Below, piece after piece: positions 8,077 to 16,539 of a DNA stretch of 64,000 bases (positions are counted from its first letter, which is position 1; each line of letters begins with the position of its first letter). The DNA lies in the NCBI RefSeq assembly GCF_014489615.1, contig NZ_CP060825.1:3201501-3265500 (forward strand), given 5' to 3'. A program made the translations under genes and the position numbers. The notes under the pieces were generated by a model. The model was not told where the DNA came from and made no database searches. It saw only the letters and a list, made by a program, of their open reading frames with translations. This DNA comes from Streptomyces genisteinicus (GTDB lineage Bacteria; Actinomycetota; Actinomycetes; Streptomycetales; Streptomycetaceae).

Positions 8077-8622
8077 TCAGATGGGGTCGAACGACCAGAA
8101 GACACCGACCTCGTCCGGAGAGACGACGACGAACCCGGCGTCACCGTCATACTCGGTGAGCGGCATCCATCCCGTCACGCCCGCGCCGAGGTCCGGTGCG
8201 GAAGTGGTCCGGGCAGAGGTGATGTTGCTGTAGCAGGAGATCTCCTGCCCGTAGCGGGCCAGCACCGTCCTGGCGTCGTCCCAGGTGGCTGAGTCCGTCT
8301 GCGCTGGGACGGGGCCCCACTCGTACGTCATGGTGATCAGAAGTCGCACGGCGACGGTGGGCTCGACCGGGAACAGCTTCGCCGCCAGCGTCTCCTGGGT
8401 GAGCGTCGAAAAAGGAAACGAGGCATGGCTCTCGTCCCGCTCCGCCGCATCCCTGTCGAGCGTGAGGCAGCCCTGCGGATCACTCACGTCCCGGCGGAGT
8501 ACGGCCAGCACGTCGTCCCGCCAGTCCGCCTGGGTACGCGGCCCAGTCGCGGCGAACGCGTACACGTCGCCGAGCAGCCTGAGAGCCGCCGCCTCCCAGG
8601 CGGTTCGCTTCAGAGGGTCCAT
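8077..8622 (-). CDS. Candidate immunity protein for RNase A-like toxin
   Basis: A 181-residue protein without signal peptide or membrane segments, starting 19 bases downstream of the toxin stop. Position, size and cytoplasmic character fit an immunity protein. I recognise no family by sequence. Visible features are an N-terminal helix (KRTAWEAAALRLLGDVYAF), TQETLAAKLFPVEPTVAVRLLITMTYEWG, and an acidic C-terminal half rich in D/E (PLTEYDGDAGFVVVSPDEVGVFWSFDP), as expected for a protein that masks a basic RNase. The start at 8622 was chosen because the upstream extension overlaps the toxin 3' end. The assignment is inferred from context. Confidence 0.6.
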   Translation of the reverse strand: MDPLKRTAWEAAALRLLGDVYAFAATGPRTQADWRDDVLAVLRRDVSDPQGCLTLDRDAAERDESHASFPFSTLTQETLAAKLFPVEPTVAVRLLITMTYEWGPVPAQTDSATWDDARTVLARYGQEISCYSNITSARTTSAPDLGAGVTGWMPLTEYDGDAGFVVVSPDEVGVFWSFDPI

Positions 8623-8641
8623 TCGCTCTCTCAGCTCTCGG

Positions 8642-10393
8642 TCAGCGCGCAGGCATGGAAGTGATGACGGCAAAGGGGGGATCGAGGCTGGAATCGTACT
8701 TCAGCCGCGTGTCGATGTTCTTCACGTCGATGGGCTTGGCCTCCATACCGCCCTGCTTGAATCCGGTCATGGGGTCCGCCGGATCGTACGGCTGCTTGGT
8801 GACGCTCGTGCCCGTCACCTCACCGTTCGGGCCGGCTCCGACGAACTTCCTCACCTCGCCGTCGGCCGGCGGCGGCGGGCCGTCGAGCCACTGCTTGATA
8901 TCGGCCGAGTGCTGATCGATGTTGTACTGGGTGAAGCGCTGGGCACTCGACAGATCAGTGAAGCTGGATGCCGCGCCGACCGTGGGTTTGCCGTGCGGCC
9001 AGCTCGCCGTTGCCGGATCGCCCTGATCACGCAGACGCTGGGCCAATTGCTCCGGTGACTTGCCGACATGCTTGTCCACGGTGTGGCCGTTTGCCATGTA
9101 CTCAGAACTGGCCAGGTCGATGCGGTAGATCCCGTTCTTCGTGTCCTCGGGATCGGTCCACCGGTGTTCCTTCTTGAACTCGTCGAGAGCACGTCGGCCG
9201 AAGGCCTCGGCGCGGGCCTCCTGGGCCTCGAACCGGGGAGCGCTGCGGAACGCCTCGTCCAGCGGGCTCATCAGGGCGTCCATCTGCGGCACCAGCGCGT
9301 TGACCCGCCGGTTGTACTCGGTGACGATCGCGTTCAGCTTCGCGGTGTCGAGATTGAGGACGATGCCGGCGCCGAGCTGGGCCGCCCCCTTGGCCGCGCC
9401 CTTCACCAGGCCCTTGACGAGACCCTTGACGTCGTCCATCCCGACACCGTCCTTGAGGTTCACCTCGACCTTGGGGATCGCGTCGAGCACCGCCTCCTTG
9501 TACACCTCCCACACCTCGTGGTTGATGTAGACGGCCGCCTCGGCAAACTGGTACAGCAGGTCGCCGACCTTCTGGGCTGTGTCGAAGAGGACCGTCATCA
9601 CGGGATGGGTGGACGTCTGCGACGCGGCGGAGTCGTGCTTCCACTGGTAGCCCGCGGTGCTCTTCCCCCACGCCGACGTGCCCCACAGTGAACTGCAGAA
9701 GTGCCGCATGGCGTTGTGCCACTCGCTGTTGCTCTGCCGGGTGATGCTGTCGACGTTCCCCGTCAGCGCGCTCTCCGTCACGGAGAGCGTCATGGTCATC
9801 GACATCCACGCCTTGGAGAGCGAGTTCAGGTAGTGCTGCTGCGGGTACGGGTAGACCTCGGCCACCTTGCCCATCCGGAAGGCGTGTTTCACCACGGGGC
9901 GCAGCACGTCCCGCACCGGCCCGGGAACCCATTCCAGCAGCGTGCGGATGACGTCGTCCCCGCCGTCGTCGTCGCCCCACCTGAGGTTCGGCACGGAGCC
10001 GTAGTCCGGCACCTTCTCGATGACCGCGGGCAGCGGCTGATGCACGGCCTTGGTCTTGCCCGAGGGGTCGTTGGCGGCTTCGGCCTTGGCGTAGCTGTTG
10101 GCCGTCGACGTGAACCCGACCGCGGCTCCGCCGATGCTGACGATGCTCTTCGCCCACACCTCCAGGAAGCGGTTGCCCACCTTGACGTACGAGGCGGCGA
10201 AGGCCTGGGGGGCGGTTCCGTAGCCGCCGGCGTCGGGATACTCGCGCAGCTTCTCGAGGAGCTGCTTCGCGCCCCGGTCCATCGGCGACTGCTGGGCGGC
10301 GACCCCGCCGGACACCCTGTAGAGGTCGGACGGCTTGACGTCGATGGTGCCGTTCGGTCCGGCCGCCGGGGGGCCGGGCTGCGGTCCGGCCAT
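8642..10393 (-). CDS. WXG100-linked polymorphic toxin with RNase A-like C-terminal domain
   Basis: A 583-residue protein translated from an ATG that overlaps the WXG100 stop by one base, so it is probably translationally coupled. The N-terminal 430 residues form a long mostly helical trunk with Ala/Gly-rich hydrophobic stretches (GLVKGLVKGAAKGAAQLGAGIVL), like effectors exported by ESX/type VII systems. The C-terminal ~147 residues match the bacterial RNase A-like toxin domain (CdiA-CT type): HTVDKHVGKSPEQLAQRLR with the probable catalytic His, ASSFTDLSSAQRFTQYNI, DIKQWL, and a VITSMP end. The family cleaves tRNA or other RNA in target cells; the exact substrate is unknown here. There is no signal peptide, consistent with WXG-dependent export. 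Confidence 0.8.
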   Translation of the reverse strand: MAGPQPGPPAAGPNGTIDVKPSDLYRVSGGVAAQQSPMDRGAKQLLEKLREYPDAGGYGTAPQAFAASYVKVGNRFLEVWAKSIVSIGGAAVGFTSTANSYAKAEAANDPSGKTKAVHQPLPAVIEKVPDYGSVPNLRWGDDDGGDDVIRTLLEWVPGPVRDVLRPVVKHAFRMGKVAEVYPYPQQHYLNSLSKAWMSMTMTLSVTESALTGNVDSITRQSNSEWHNAMRHFCSSLWGTSAWGKSTAGYQWKHDSAASQTSTHPVMTVLFDTAQKVGDLLYQFAEAAVYINHEVWEVYKEAVLDAIPKVEVNLKDGVGMDDVKGLVKGLVKGAAKGAAQLGAGIVLNLDTAKLNAIVTEYNRRVNALVPQMDALMSPLDEAFRSAPRFEAQEARAEAFGRRALDEFKKEHRWTDPEDTKNGIYRIDLASSEYMANGHTVDKHVGKSPEQLAQRLRDQGDPATASWPHGKPTVGAASSFTDLSSAQRFTQYNIDQHSADIKQWLDGPPPPADGEVRKFVGAGPNGEVTGTSVTKQPYDPADPMTGFKQGGMEAKPIDVKNIDTRLKYDSSLDPPFAVITSMPAR

Positions 10394-10695
10394 CAGGCGC
10401 CGCTCCAGCCCCGCAGCACCGCCTGGTGCGCCGCGGAGTAGTTGATGTGCCCCGTGGTGACGATCTCGTGCAGCCACGCCTGCGCCGCTTGGAGGTCCTG
10501 CGCCGAGCGGTCCCACTTGTCGAGCTCGTCGACGAAGACCTCGCGGGCCTCGCCCTCCCAGGTCAGCACGACCTTCTCGACCCTGCCGTGCAGCAGGTCG
10601 AGCCGCTCGTTCATCTTCTTGAGGATGTCCTCCAGATCACCCGACAGCCGTTGCAGCGTGGCGAAGTCGACGGTTATGTGCTCGTCGTCCGACAT
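10393..10695 (-). CDS. WXG100-family protein
   Basis: A 100-residue helical hairpin protein with the WEG turn near residues 46-48 (VVLTWEGEAREVFVDELDKW) and the expected amphipathic helices either side. WXG100 proteins dimerise and act as export partners for type VII (ESX) substrates. It overlaps the toxin start by one base and is 14 bases downstream of a second WXG-like gene, so the three are one transcription unit. No EccC/EccB-type secretion genes occur in the window; export would need a system encoded elsewhere. Confidence 0.87.
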   Translation of the reverse strand: MSDDEHITVDFATLQRLSGDLEDILKKMNERLDLLHGRVEKVVLTWEGEAREVFVDELDKWDRSAQDLQAAQAWLHEIVTTGHINYSAAHQAVLRGWSGA

Positions 10696-10709
10696 TGATC
10701 CCCCGTGTT

Positions 10710-11102
10710 TCAGAAGTCGGCGATCCTGCTGCGTGCCGCGTCAGGAACACCCGGACCGGGTGTGGAGAGCTCACGCGTCTCCGCTTGCACGTCCACCGTG
10801 GCCTGGATGGCCCGCAGGCGGTCCATGACGTCGAGGTCGTTCTGCGAGAAGCCGTCACGGCTCAGGCGTACGGCCTGCTCGAGTCTCTGCATCACCATGC
10901 GGATGCGCACCGCGTCCTCGGCGGCGCCGCGGTGAAAGGCCCGGTACGCCTTCGCGGCCGGACCGCGCCAGCCGGCTTCGATGCTGTCCACGATCTCGTC
11001 CATGCGCTTGACCTGCCGGTCGAGATAGGCCTGCATGTCGTCGAGATCGTCGGCGAGCGCGGTCAGGCTGTCCCACTTCGCCTTGAGTCTCGGCTGTTCC
11101 AT
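10710..11102 (-). CDS. Second WXG-like helical partner protein
   Basis: A 130-residue helical protein with a WRG turn (EAGWRGPAAKAYRAF) between two heptad-patterned helices (LADDLDDMQAYLDRQVKRMDEIVDSI and the region after the turn). It is likely the heterodimer partner of the WEG protein downstream. The C-terminal 25 residues are a Pro/Gly tail. The start at 11102 follows a GGGGG-type ribosome site and removes a low-complexity upstream extension. It is the first gene of the toxin operon; its promoter must lie between it and the divergent toxin-antitoxin pair. Confidence 0.78.
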   Translation of the reverse strand: MEQPRLKAKWDSLTALADDLDDMQAYLDRQVKRMDEIVDSIEAGWRGPAAKAYRAFHRGAAEDAVRIRMVMQRLEQAVRLSRDGFSQNDLDVMDRLRAIQATVDVQAETRELSTPGPGVPDAARSRIADF

Positions 11103-11229
11103 CGGAAACCCCCGTCTCCTCGCACCGGCCGGCGAACCTGCTACGCCCGCCTCACGAACTGTAACAACCGCTGGTCCGCCGCCCGGCGGGCCCGCCCGCT
11201 CAACAACACCTGCTGCGGGCATCGTTGCC

Positions 11230-11286
11230 GGACGCACCACGAGAACGTCCGAGGGCGGCACCCCCTGGGAGTGGGCCTCGCCCTCC
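11230..11286. repeat. Direct repeat R2 bounding toxin island
   Basis: Near-identical to R1 (same GGACGC.CCACGAGAACG opening, then the arm and loop CTGGGAGTG). It shares about 36 consecutive positions, with one mismatch, with the groEL terminator R3. It sits between two divergent transcription units, where a terminator has no obvious job, so it looks like a recombination footprint. Confidence 0.8.
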
Positions 11287-11331
11287 TTGGCCGGCCGGGA
11301 CGTGCCGGCTTGGCGTGCCCCCGTCCGCGAC

Positions 11332-11363
11332 GTACAGTTTTCCGTACGTACAGGATGTTGTAC
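11332..11363 (+). promoter_or_regulatory. Tandem operator palindromes for the YefM-type antitoxin
   Basis: Two half-site pairs lie in tandem with centres 16 bp apart: GTACA-N6-CGTAC (11332-11347) and GTACA-N6-TGTAC (11348-11363). The TGTACA-type core with two adjacent palindromes is the known layout of the E. coli yefM-yoeB operator. The antitoxin start is 19 bases downstream. This predicts autorepression by the antitoxin-toxin complex. Confidence 0.65.
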
Positions 11364-11381
11364 TCACCAAGGGAGCAGACG

Positions 11382-11633
11382 ATGCGGACCATGACCTACA
11401 CCGAGTCCCGCGCGAAGTACGCCGAGACCCTGAACGCGGTGGTCGACGATCGCGAGGAGGTCATAGTGACCAGAGCGGGGCGCGAGCCCGTGGTCATCGT
11501 CGCGCTCGCCGAGTACGAGTCGTTGAAGGAGACCGCGTACCTGCTGCGCAGCCCGGAGAACGCCCGGCGCCTGCTGGCATCCATCGACCGCCTGGAGAAC
11601 GGCGGCGGCACGGTCAGGGAGCTCGCCGAGTGA
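11382..11633 (+). CDS. YefM/Phd-family antitoxin
   Basis: An 83-residue protein with the family's N-terminal DNA-binding fold (MTYTESRAKYAETLNAVVDDREEVIVTRAGREPVVIVALAEYESLKET) and a short toxin-binding C-terminus (YLLRSPENARRLLASIDRL). It has a good GGGAG ribosome site 7-8 bases before the ATG. It overlaps the toxin start by 4 bases (GTGA), so the two are coupled. It neutralises the downstream YoeB-type ribosome-dependent mRNase and represses the operon through the palindromes just upstream. Confidence 0.92.
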   Translation: MRTMTYTESRAKYAETLNAVVDDREEVIVTRAGREPVVIVALAEYESLKETAYLLRSPENARRLLASIDRLENGGGTVRELAE

Positions 11634-11890
11634 AGTTCGTGTGGGACGAGTCGAGCTGGGGCGACTACGTCTGGTGGCAGGCCCAGGACCGCAAGGTCCT
11701 GAAGCGCATCAACACCCTGCTCCAGGACATCGCACGCAACGGCAACGAAGGCATCGGGAAGCCCGAGCCCCTCAAGCACGGCTTCCAGGGCTACTGGTCG
11801 CGCCGCATCACCGACGAGCACCGCCTCGTCTACAAGATCGTCGACGACGAGATCCGGGTCGCCGCCTGCCGGTACCACTACGAGCGCTGA
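11630..11890 (+). CDS. YoeB/Txe-family mRNA interferase toxin
   Basis: An 86-residue RelE-superfamily toxin with GTG start. Hallmarks are KRINTLLQDIARNGNEGIGKPEPLKH, the GYWSRRITDEHRLVYKI core and the C-terminal CRYHYER, where the final His/Tyr are the catalytic residues in YoeB. It cleaves mRNA at the ribosomal A site. The length is typical (about 84). The stop is 10 bases before repeat R3, so the groEL terminator probably also ends this transcript from the other side. Confidence 0.93.
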   Translation: MKFVWDESSWGDYVWWQAQDRKVLKRINTLLQDIARNGNEGIGKPEPLKHGFQGYWSRRITDEHRLVYKIVDDEIRVAACRYHYER

Positions 11891-11900
11891 GCCCCGCCAC

Positions 11901-11953
11901 GACACGAGAACGCCCGAGGGCGGCACCCCCTGGGAGTGGGGTGCCGCCCTCGG
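11901..11953. terminator. Bidirectional terminator of groEL and the toxin-antitoxin pair (repeat R3)
   Basis: A perfect 16-bp stem (CCGAGGGCGGCACCCC at 11914-11929 with its complement at 11938-11953) and an 8-base loop. It lies between the convergent yoeB-like gene and groEL. The left part is the sequence shared with R1 and R2. Confidence 0.9.
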
Positions 11954-11988
11954 TACTCGACGGACTGGGTCCGATCCGGGGAACCGGA

Positions 11989-13719
<1,731 letters not shown>

Positions 13720-13739
13720 TCACCGGCACGATCCAAGTT

Positions 13740-13802
13740 CTGTCACTCTCACTGGGAGAGTGCTAACGCCAATGATTAGCACTCGACCCCCGAGAGTGCA
13801 AG
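13740..13802 (-). promoter_or_regulatory. groEL promoter with tandem double CIRCE (HrcA) operators
   Basis: Four alternating arms each spaced by exactly 9 bases. On the groEL strand these read CTTGCACTC-N9-GAGTGCTAA and then, after nine bases, TTAGCACTC-N9-GAGTGACAG. Each pair fits the CIRCE consensus TTAGCACTC-N9-GAGTGCTAA, with two or three changes confined to one outer arm. The upstream site overlaps a promoter, TTGCAC (13796-13801) - 17 bp - TAATCA (13773-13778). HrcA binding would occlude RNA polymerase. Confidence 0.92.
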
Positions 13803-13930
13803 CGCCTTCGAAGAAGGCCCGATGAGGGGCGGTGGTCGGGGACGGGAGGGCGCAAGCGCCTTCGAAGAAGGCCCGATGAGGGGTGGTGGTCGGGCGACGG
13901 GAGGGCGCAAGCGCCTTCGGAGAAGGCCCA
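13798..13930. repeat. 54/55-bp tandem repeat of hairpins upstream of groEL
   Basis: Units start at 13798, 13852 and 13907 (the third is truncated at about 24 bases). Each begins GCAAGCGCCTTCGAAGAAGG, which folds as GCCTTC-GAA-GAAGGC. The first two units differ by a substitution and a one-base insertion. The repeat abuts the outermost CIRCE arm. Confidence 0.92.
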
Positions 13931-13964
13931 GCTCCTGGACGCACTGCTTCACCGGCCGCGTGCG

Positions 13965-14014
13965 CGCACGCGCGAGGGGCCCGCGTCCCGGTGGGATGCG
14001 AGCCCCTCGTGCGT
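13965..14014 (-). terminator. Terminator of the cold-shock gene
   Basis: A long hairpin: GAGGGGC and GCGTCCC arms pairing with GGGATGC and GCCCCTC, flanked by CGCACG/CGTGCG. It lies 39 bases past the cold-shock stop on the minus strand. Confidence 0.8.
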
Positions 14015-14052
14015 GAGTGCGTCGGTGGCCGAACGCGCCTGGATCAGTCGGA

Positions 14053-14256
14053 TCAGACGGCGAGCTTGACCATGTCCGCCTGCGGACCCTTCTGGCCCTG
14101 CGAGATCTCGAATTCGACTCGCTGACCTTCTTCAAGGGTGCGGTACCCGTCCATCTGGATCGCGCTGTAGTGGACGAAAACATCCGCACCACCGTCGACC
14201 GCGATGAAGCCGTACCCCTTCTCCGCGTTGAACCACTTGACGGTGCCCTGAGCCAT
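14053..14256 (-). CDS. CspA-family cold-shock protein
   Basis: A 67-residue single OB-fold RNA/ssDNA-binding protein. [18 protein letters not shown] contains RNP1 (GYGFI), DVFVHYSAI contains RNP2, and the ending [14 protein letters not shown] is typical. The start at 14256 has a GGGGAG ribosome site. Its place beside groEL is conserved in Streptomyces (scoF-type genes). A long upstream leader is plausible given the 340 bases before the next feature. Confidence 0.97.
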   Translation of the reverse strand: MAQGTVKWFNAEKGYGFIAVDGGADVFVHYSAIQMDGYRTLEEGQRVEFEISQGQKGPQADMVKLAV

Positions 14257-14598
14257 GCCTAACTCCCCTATTACTGGCCCTTGCGCAGGACCGCACTTCG
14301 CGGACCCTGGGTCAGACCTCACCCCGACAGGTGGGGTGTGCGCCGGAACGCGTCGACCGCGGCTGAATGTATCTGCCCAACTGCCCTCTGCAACAGGTCA
14401 GTCGGACGACAAAATCCGGGCAGGACCGATCGACCGATCCGAGCGAATCCGCAGAATTCCCGGGCAAGTCGGGCCCGACAAAGCGGCACTTTTGAGGCGA
14501 TTCGACCACGGACTTTGGCCGCATTCTTGCGGTCCAGGGCGCATTCGAGCCGGGTCGGCGGAGGGGGCTTCCCAGACTCTATCGCGTCTAACCATGCA
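14257..14598. other. Leader/promoter region of the cold-shock gene
   Basis: A 342-base gap with noticeably lower GC than its neighbours (runs such as GACAAAATCCGG and GGCACTTTTGAGGCG). It presumably holds the promoter and a long 5' leader of the cold-shock mRNA. No coding frame with family features is seen in it. Confidence 0.4.
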
Positions 14599-14637
14599 GA
14601 ATTGCCCCCTCCGCTTCTCTCGCGGAGGGGGCAATTC
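14599..14637 (-). terminator. Terminator of the sulfur-carrier/thrC operon
   Basis: A perfect 16-bp stem GAATTGCCCCCTCCGC (14599-14614) with its complement at 14622-14637, 7-base loop, about 50 bases past the sulfur-carrier stop. Confidence 0.88.
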
Positions 14638-14688
14638 GGTAACTCTGGGTAACTCGACCGCGAACCGGGCGAGAAACGCGGGAAAGGA

Positions 14689-14967
14689 TCAGCAGCCGCC
14701 GGCCACCGCGGGGATGATCGAGACGCCCGCGCCGTCCGGCGTCGCGGTCTCCAGACCCTGCTCGAAGCGCACGTCGTCGTCGTTCACGTAGACGTTCACG
14801 AAGCGGCGCAGCTTGCCCTGGTCGTCCAGGACGCGGGCGGCGATCCCGGTGTGGTTCTTCTCCAGGTCCTCGATGACCTGCGCGAGGGTCGCGCCCTCGG
14901 CACTCACCTCGGCCTGGCCGCCCGTGTAGGTGCGCAGGATGGTGGGGATACGGACGTTGACGCTCAT
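14689..14967 (-). CDS. MoaD/ThiS-type sulfur-carrier protein (CysO-like) ending in GGC
   Basis: A 92-residue ubiquitin-fold protein (MSVNVRIPTILRTYTGG...VNVYVNDDDVRFEQGLET...VSIIPAVAGG). It overlaps thrC by ATGA, so it is co-translated, as in other actinobacteria where CysO-type carriers supply sulfur as a C-terminal thiocarboxylate. The last residue is a Cys after the diglycine, so the tail must be trimmed, probably by a JAMM/Mec-type peptidase, before activation. No such peptidase or CysM is in the window. MoaD of molybdopterin synthesis is the alternative, less likely here. Confidence 0.85.
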   Translation of the reverse strand: MSVNVRIPTILRTYTGGQAEVSAEGATLAQVIEDLEKNHTGIAARVLDDQGKLRRFVNVYVNDDDVRFEQGLETATPDGAGVSIIPAVAGGC

Positions 14968-16250
14968 GCGAGGCCAGCCTCTCGGAAAGAGTCCAGGTTG
15001 GGGCGGATGACTGCGGACATACCCGCTGTGGGGGCCACCGCGTCGAGGGTCTTCAGGCCGTCACCCGTGTTGATGACGACCGTGGTCAGGGACGGGTCGA
15101 TGGCGCCGGCCTCGATCAGCTTCTTCGCCACGCCGAGGGTCGTGCCGCCGGCGGTCTCCGTGAAGATGCCCTCGGTGCGGGCCAGCAGCTTGATCGCGTC
15201 CACGATCTGCTCGTCCGTGACGTCCTCGACCGCGCCGCCGGTGCGGCGGCAGATGTCCAGGACGTAGGGGCCGTCGGCCGGGTTGCCGATGGCCAGGGAC
15301 TTGGCGATGGTGTCCGGCTTCTGCGGGCGGACCACGTCGTGGCCGGCCTTGAAGGCCACCGACACCGGGGAGCAGCCCTCGGCCTGCGCACCGAAGATCT
15401 TGTACGGCCGGTCCTCGACGAGACCGAGCTTGATCAGCTCCTGGATGCCCTTGTCGATCTTGGTGAGCTGGGAGCCGGAGGCGATCGGGATGACGATCTG
15501 GTCCGGGATCCGCCAGCCGAGCTGCTCGCAGATCTCGTAGGCCAGCGTCTTCGAGCCCTCGCCGTAGTACGGGCGGAGGTTGACGTTGACGAAGCCCCAG
15601 CCCTCACCCGCCGGGTCGCCGATGAGCTCCGAGCAGAAGCGGTTCACGTCGTCGTAGTTGCCCTCGATGCCGACGAGCTCGCCGCCGTACACCGCGGCCA
15701 TGACGACCTTGCCCTGCTCCAGGTCGTGCGGGATGAAGACGCAGGAGCGGAAGCCGGCGCGGGCCGCGGCGGCGCCCACCGCACCGGCCAGGTTGCCGGT
15801 GGACGAGCAGGACAGGGTGGTGAAGCCGAAGGCGCGCGCCGCCTCGATCGCCTGGGCGACGACACGGTCCTTGAAGGAGTGCGTCGGGTTGCCGGAGTCG
15901 TCCTTGACGTGCAGCTTGCCCGGCTCGACGCCCAGCTCGCGGGCGAGGTTGTCGGCCTGGACGAGCTTGGTCCAGCCCGGGTTCAGGTTCGGCTTGGAGG
16001 CCACGTCGGCGGGGACGGGCAGCAGCGGGGCGTAGCGCCAGATGTTCTCGGGACCGTTCTCGATCCGCTTGCGCAGACCCTCGGGGTCGCCGCTCGGGAA
16101 GTCGTAGGCCACCTCGAGCGGCCCGAAACAGATCTCGCAGGCGAAGATCGGGCCGAGGGCGAAACGCTCGCCGCACTCGCGGCAGGAGAGCCCGGCGGCG
16201 GGTCCGAGGTCGACGGTGTCGGGGGTGGTCACGACAGTCTGTGAAGCCAT
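14964..16250 (-). CDS. thrC: Threonine synthase
   Basis: A 428-residue PLP enzyme converting O-phosphohomoserine to threonine. The N-terminus has a zinc-ribbon pair (CRECG and CEICF). The PLP lysine is in NPTHSFKDR, and the phosphate-binding motif is IASGSQ. LSCSSTGNLAGAVGAAAARAG is a substrate-loop signature. The start at 16250 (MASQTVV) is preferred; upstream codons to 16298 cover the leader inverted repeat. It is first gene of a two-gene operon with the sulfur carrier. Confidence 0.96.
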   Translation of the reverse strand: MASQTVVTTPDTVDLGPAAGLSCRECGERFALGPIFACEICFGPLEVAYDFPSGDPEGLRKRIENGPENIWRYAPLLPVPADVASKPNLNPGWTKLVQADNLARELGVEPGKLHVKDDSGNPTHSFKDRVVAQAIEAARAFGFTTLSCSSTGNLAGAVGAAAARAGFRSCVFIPHDLEQGKVVMAAVYGGELVGIEGNYDDVNRFCSELIGDPAGEGWGFVNVNLRPYYGEGSKTLAYEICEQLGWRIPDQIVIPIASGSQLTKIDKGIQELIKLGLVEDRPYKIFGAQAEGCSPVSVAFKAGHDVVRPQKPDTIAKSLAIGNPADGPYVLDICRRTGGAVEDVTDEQIVDAIKLLARTEGIFTETAGGTTLGVAKKLIEAGAIDPSLTTVVINTGDGLKTLDAVAPTAGMSAVIRPNLDSFREAGLA

Positions 16251-16278
16251 GGAGGCGAGGCCCTTTCTCCTCATCTTC

Positions 16279-16301
16279 CTCATGGCGCATCTCGCCATGA
16301 G
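16279..16301 (-). promoter_or_regulatory. Inverted repeat in the thrC leader
   Basis: CTCATGGCG-N5-CGCCATGAG, a perfect 9-bp inverted repeat 29 bases before the thrC start. It could be an operator or an RNA hairpin; no regulator is identified. Confidence 0.55.
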
Positions 16302-16539
16302 ACGGATTTGGCACCTTCCCTAGCCGGGAGCCTCGCTTCTGATGAGAACGAGACCGGCTGGAGGGTTGCCGGGGCTTCAACGGGCCGTATCCCTCTGCCC
16401 CTCTGGATGAGCGGTATTCGATTGTTTGGCTTGTCCGCGTGGCGACCCCGACATGCGACGGCCGTCCGCGTTGTTCAAGACTGTAACCGAACCCCCGGAC
16501 GGTTTGAGCTGGTCGTCCGATCCGCGAGATGGAGATCAC

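Larger units (their letters stand above)
7003..11286. other. Accessory island: WXG100-linked polymorphic toxin/immunity locus
   Basis: A 4.3-kb block of six minus-strand genes bounded by imperfect direct repeats R1 (7003-7060) and R2 (11230-11286), both resembling the groEL terminator region. In transcription order: WXG-like partner, WXG100 protein, RNase A-tipped toxin, candidate immunity protein, orphan RNase A-like toxin tip, CdiI-like immunity protein. Spacing is tight throughout (1-bp overlap to 20 bp). The contents match the known architecture of polymorphic toxin loci, in which spare toxin tips with their immunity genes follow the main toxin. The sequence looks less GC-rich than its flanks by eye, but this was not measured. 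Confidence 0.75.

Noticed and set aside
7003..11286. Island as a conventional prophage or integrative element
   Set aside because: No integrase, phage structural, replication or transposase gene is present; only flanking repeats suggest mobility.
13798..13930. 54-bp repeats as a CRISPR array or mobile element
   Set aside because: No spacers, no terminal inverted repeats and no transposase.
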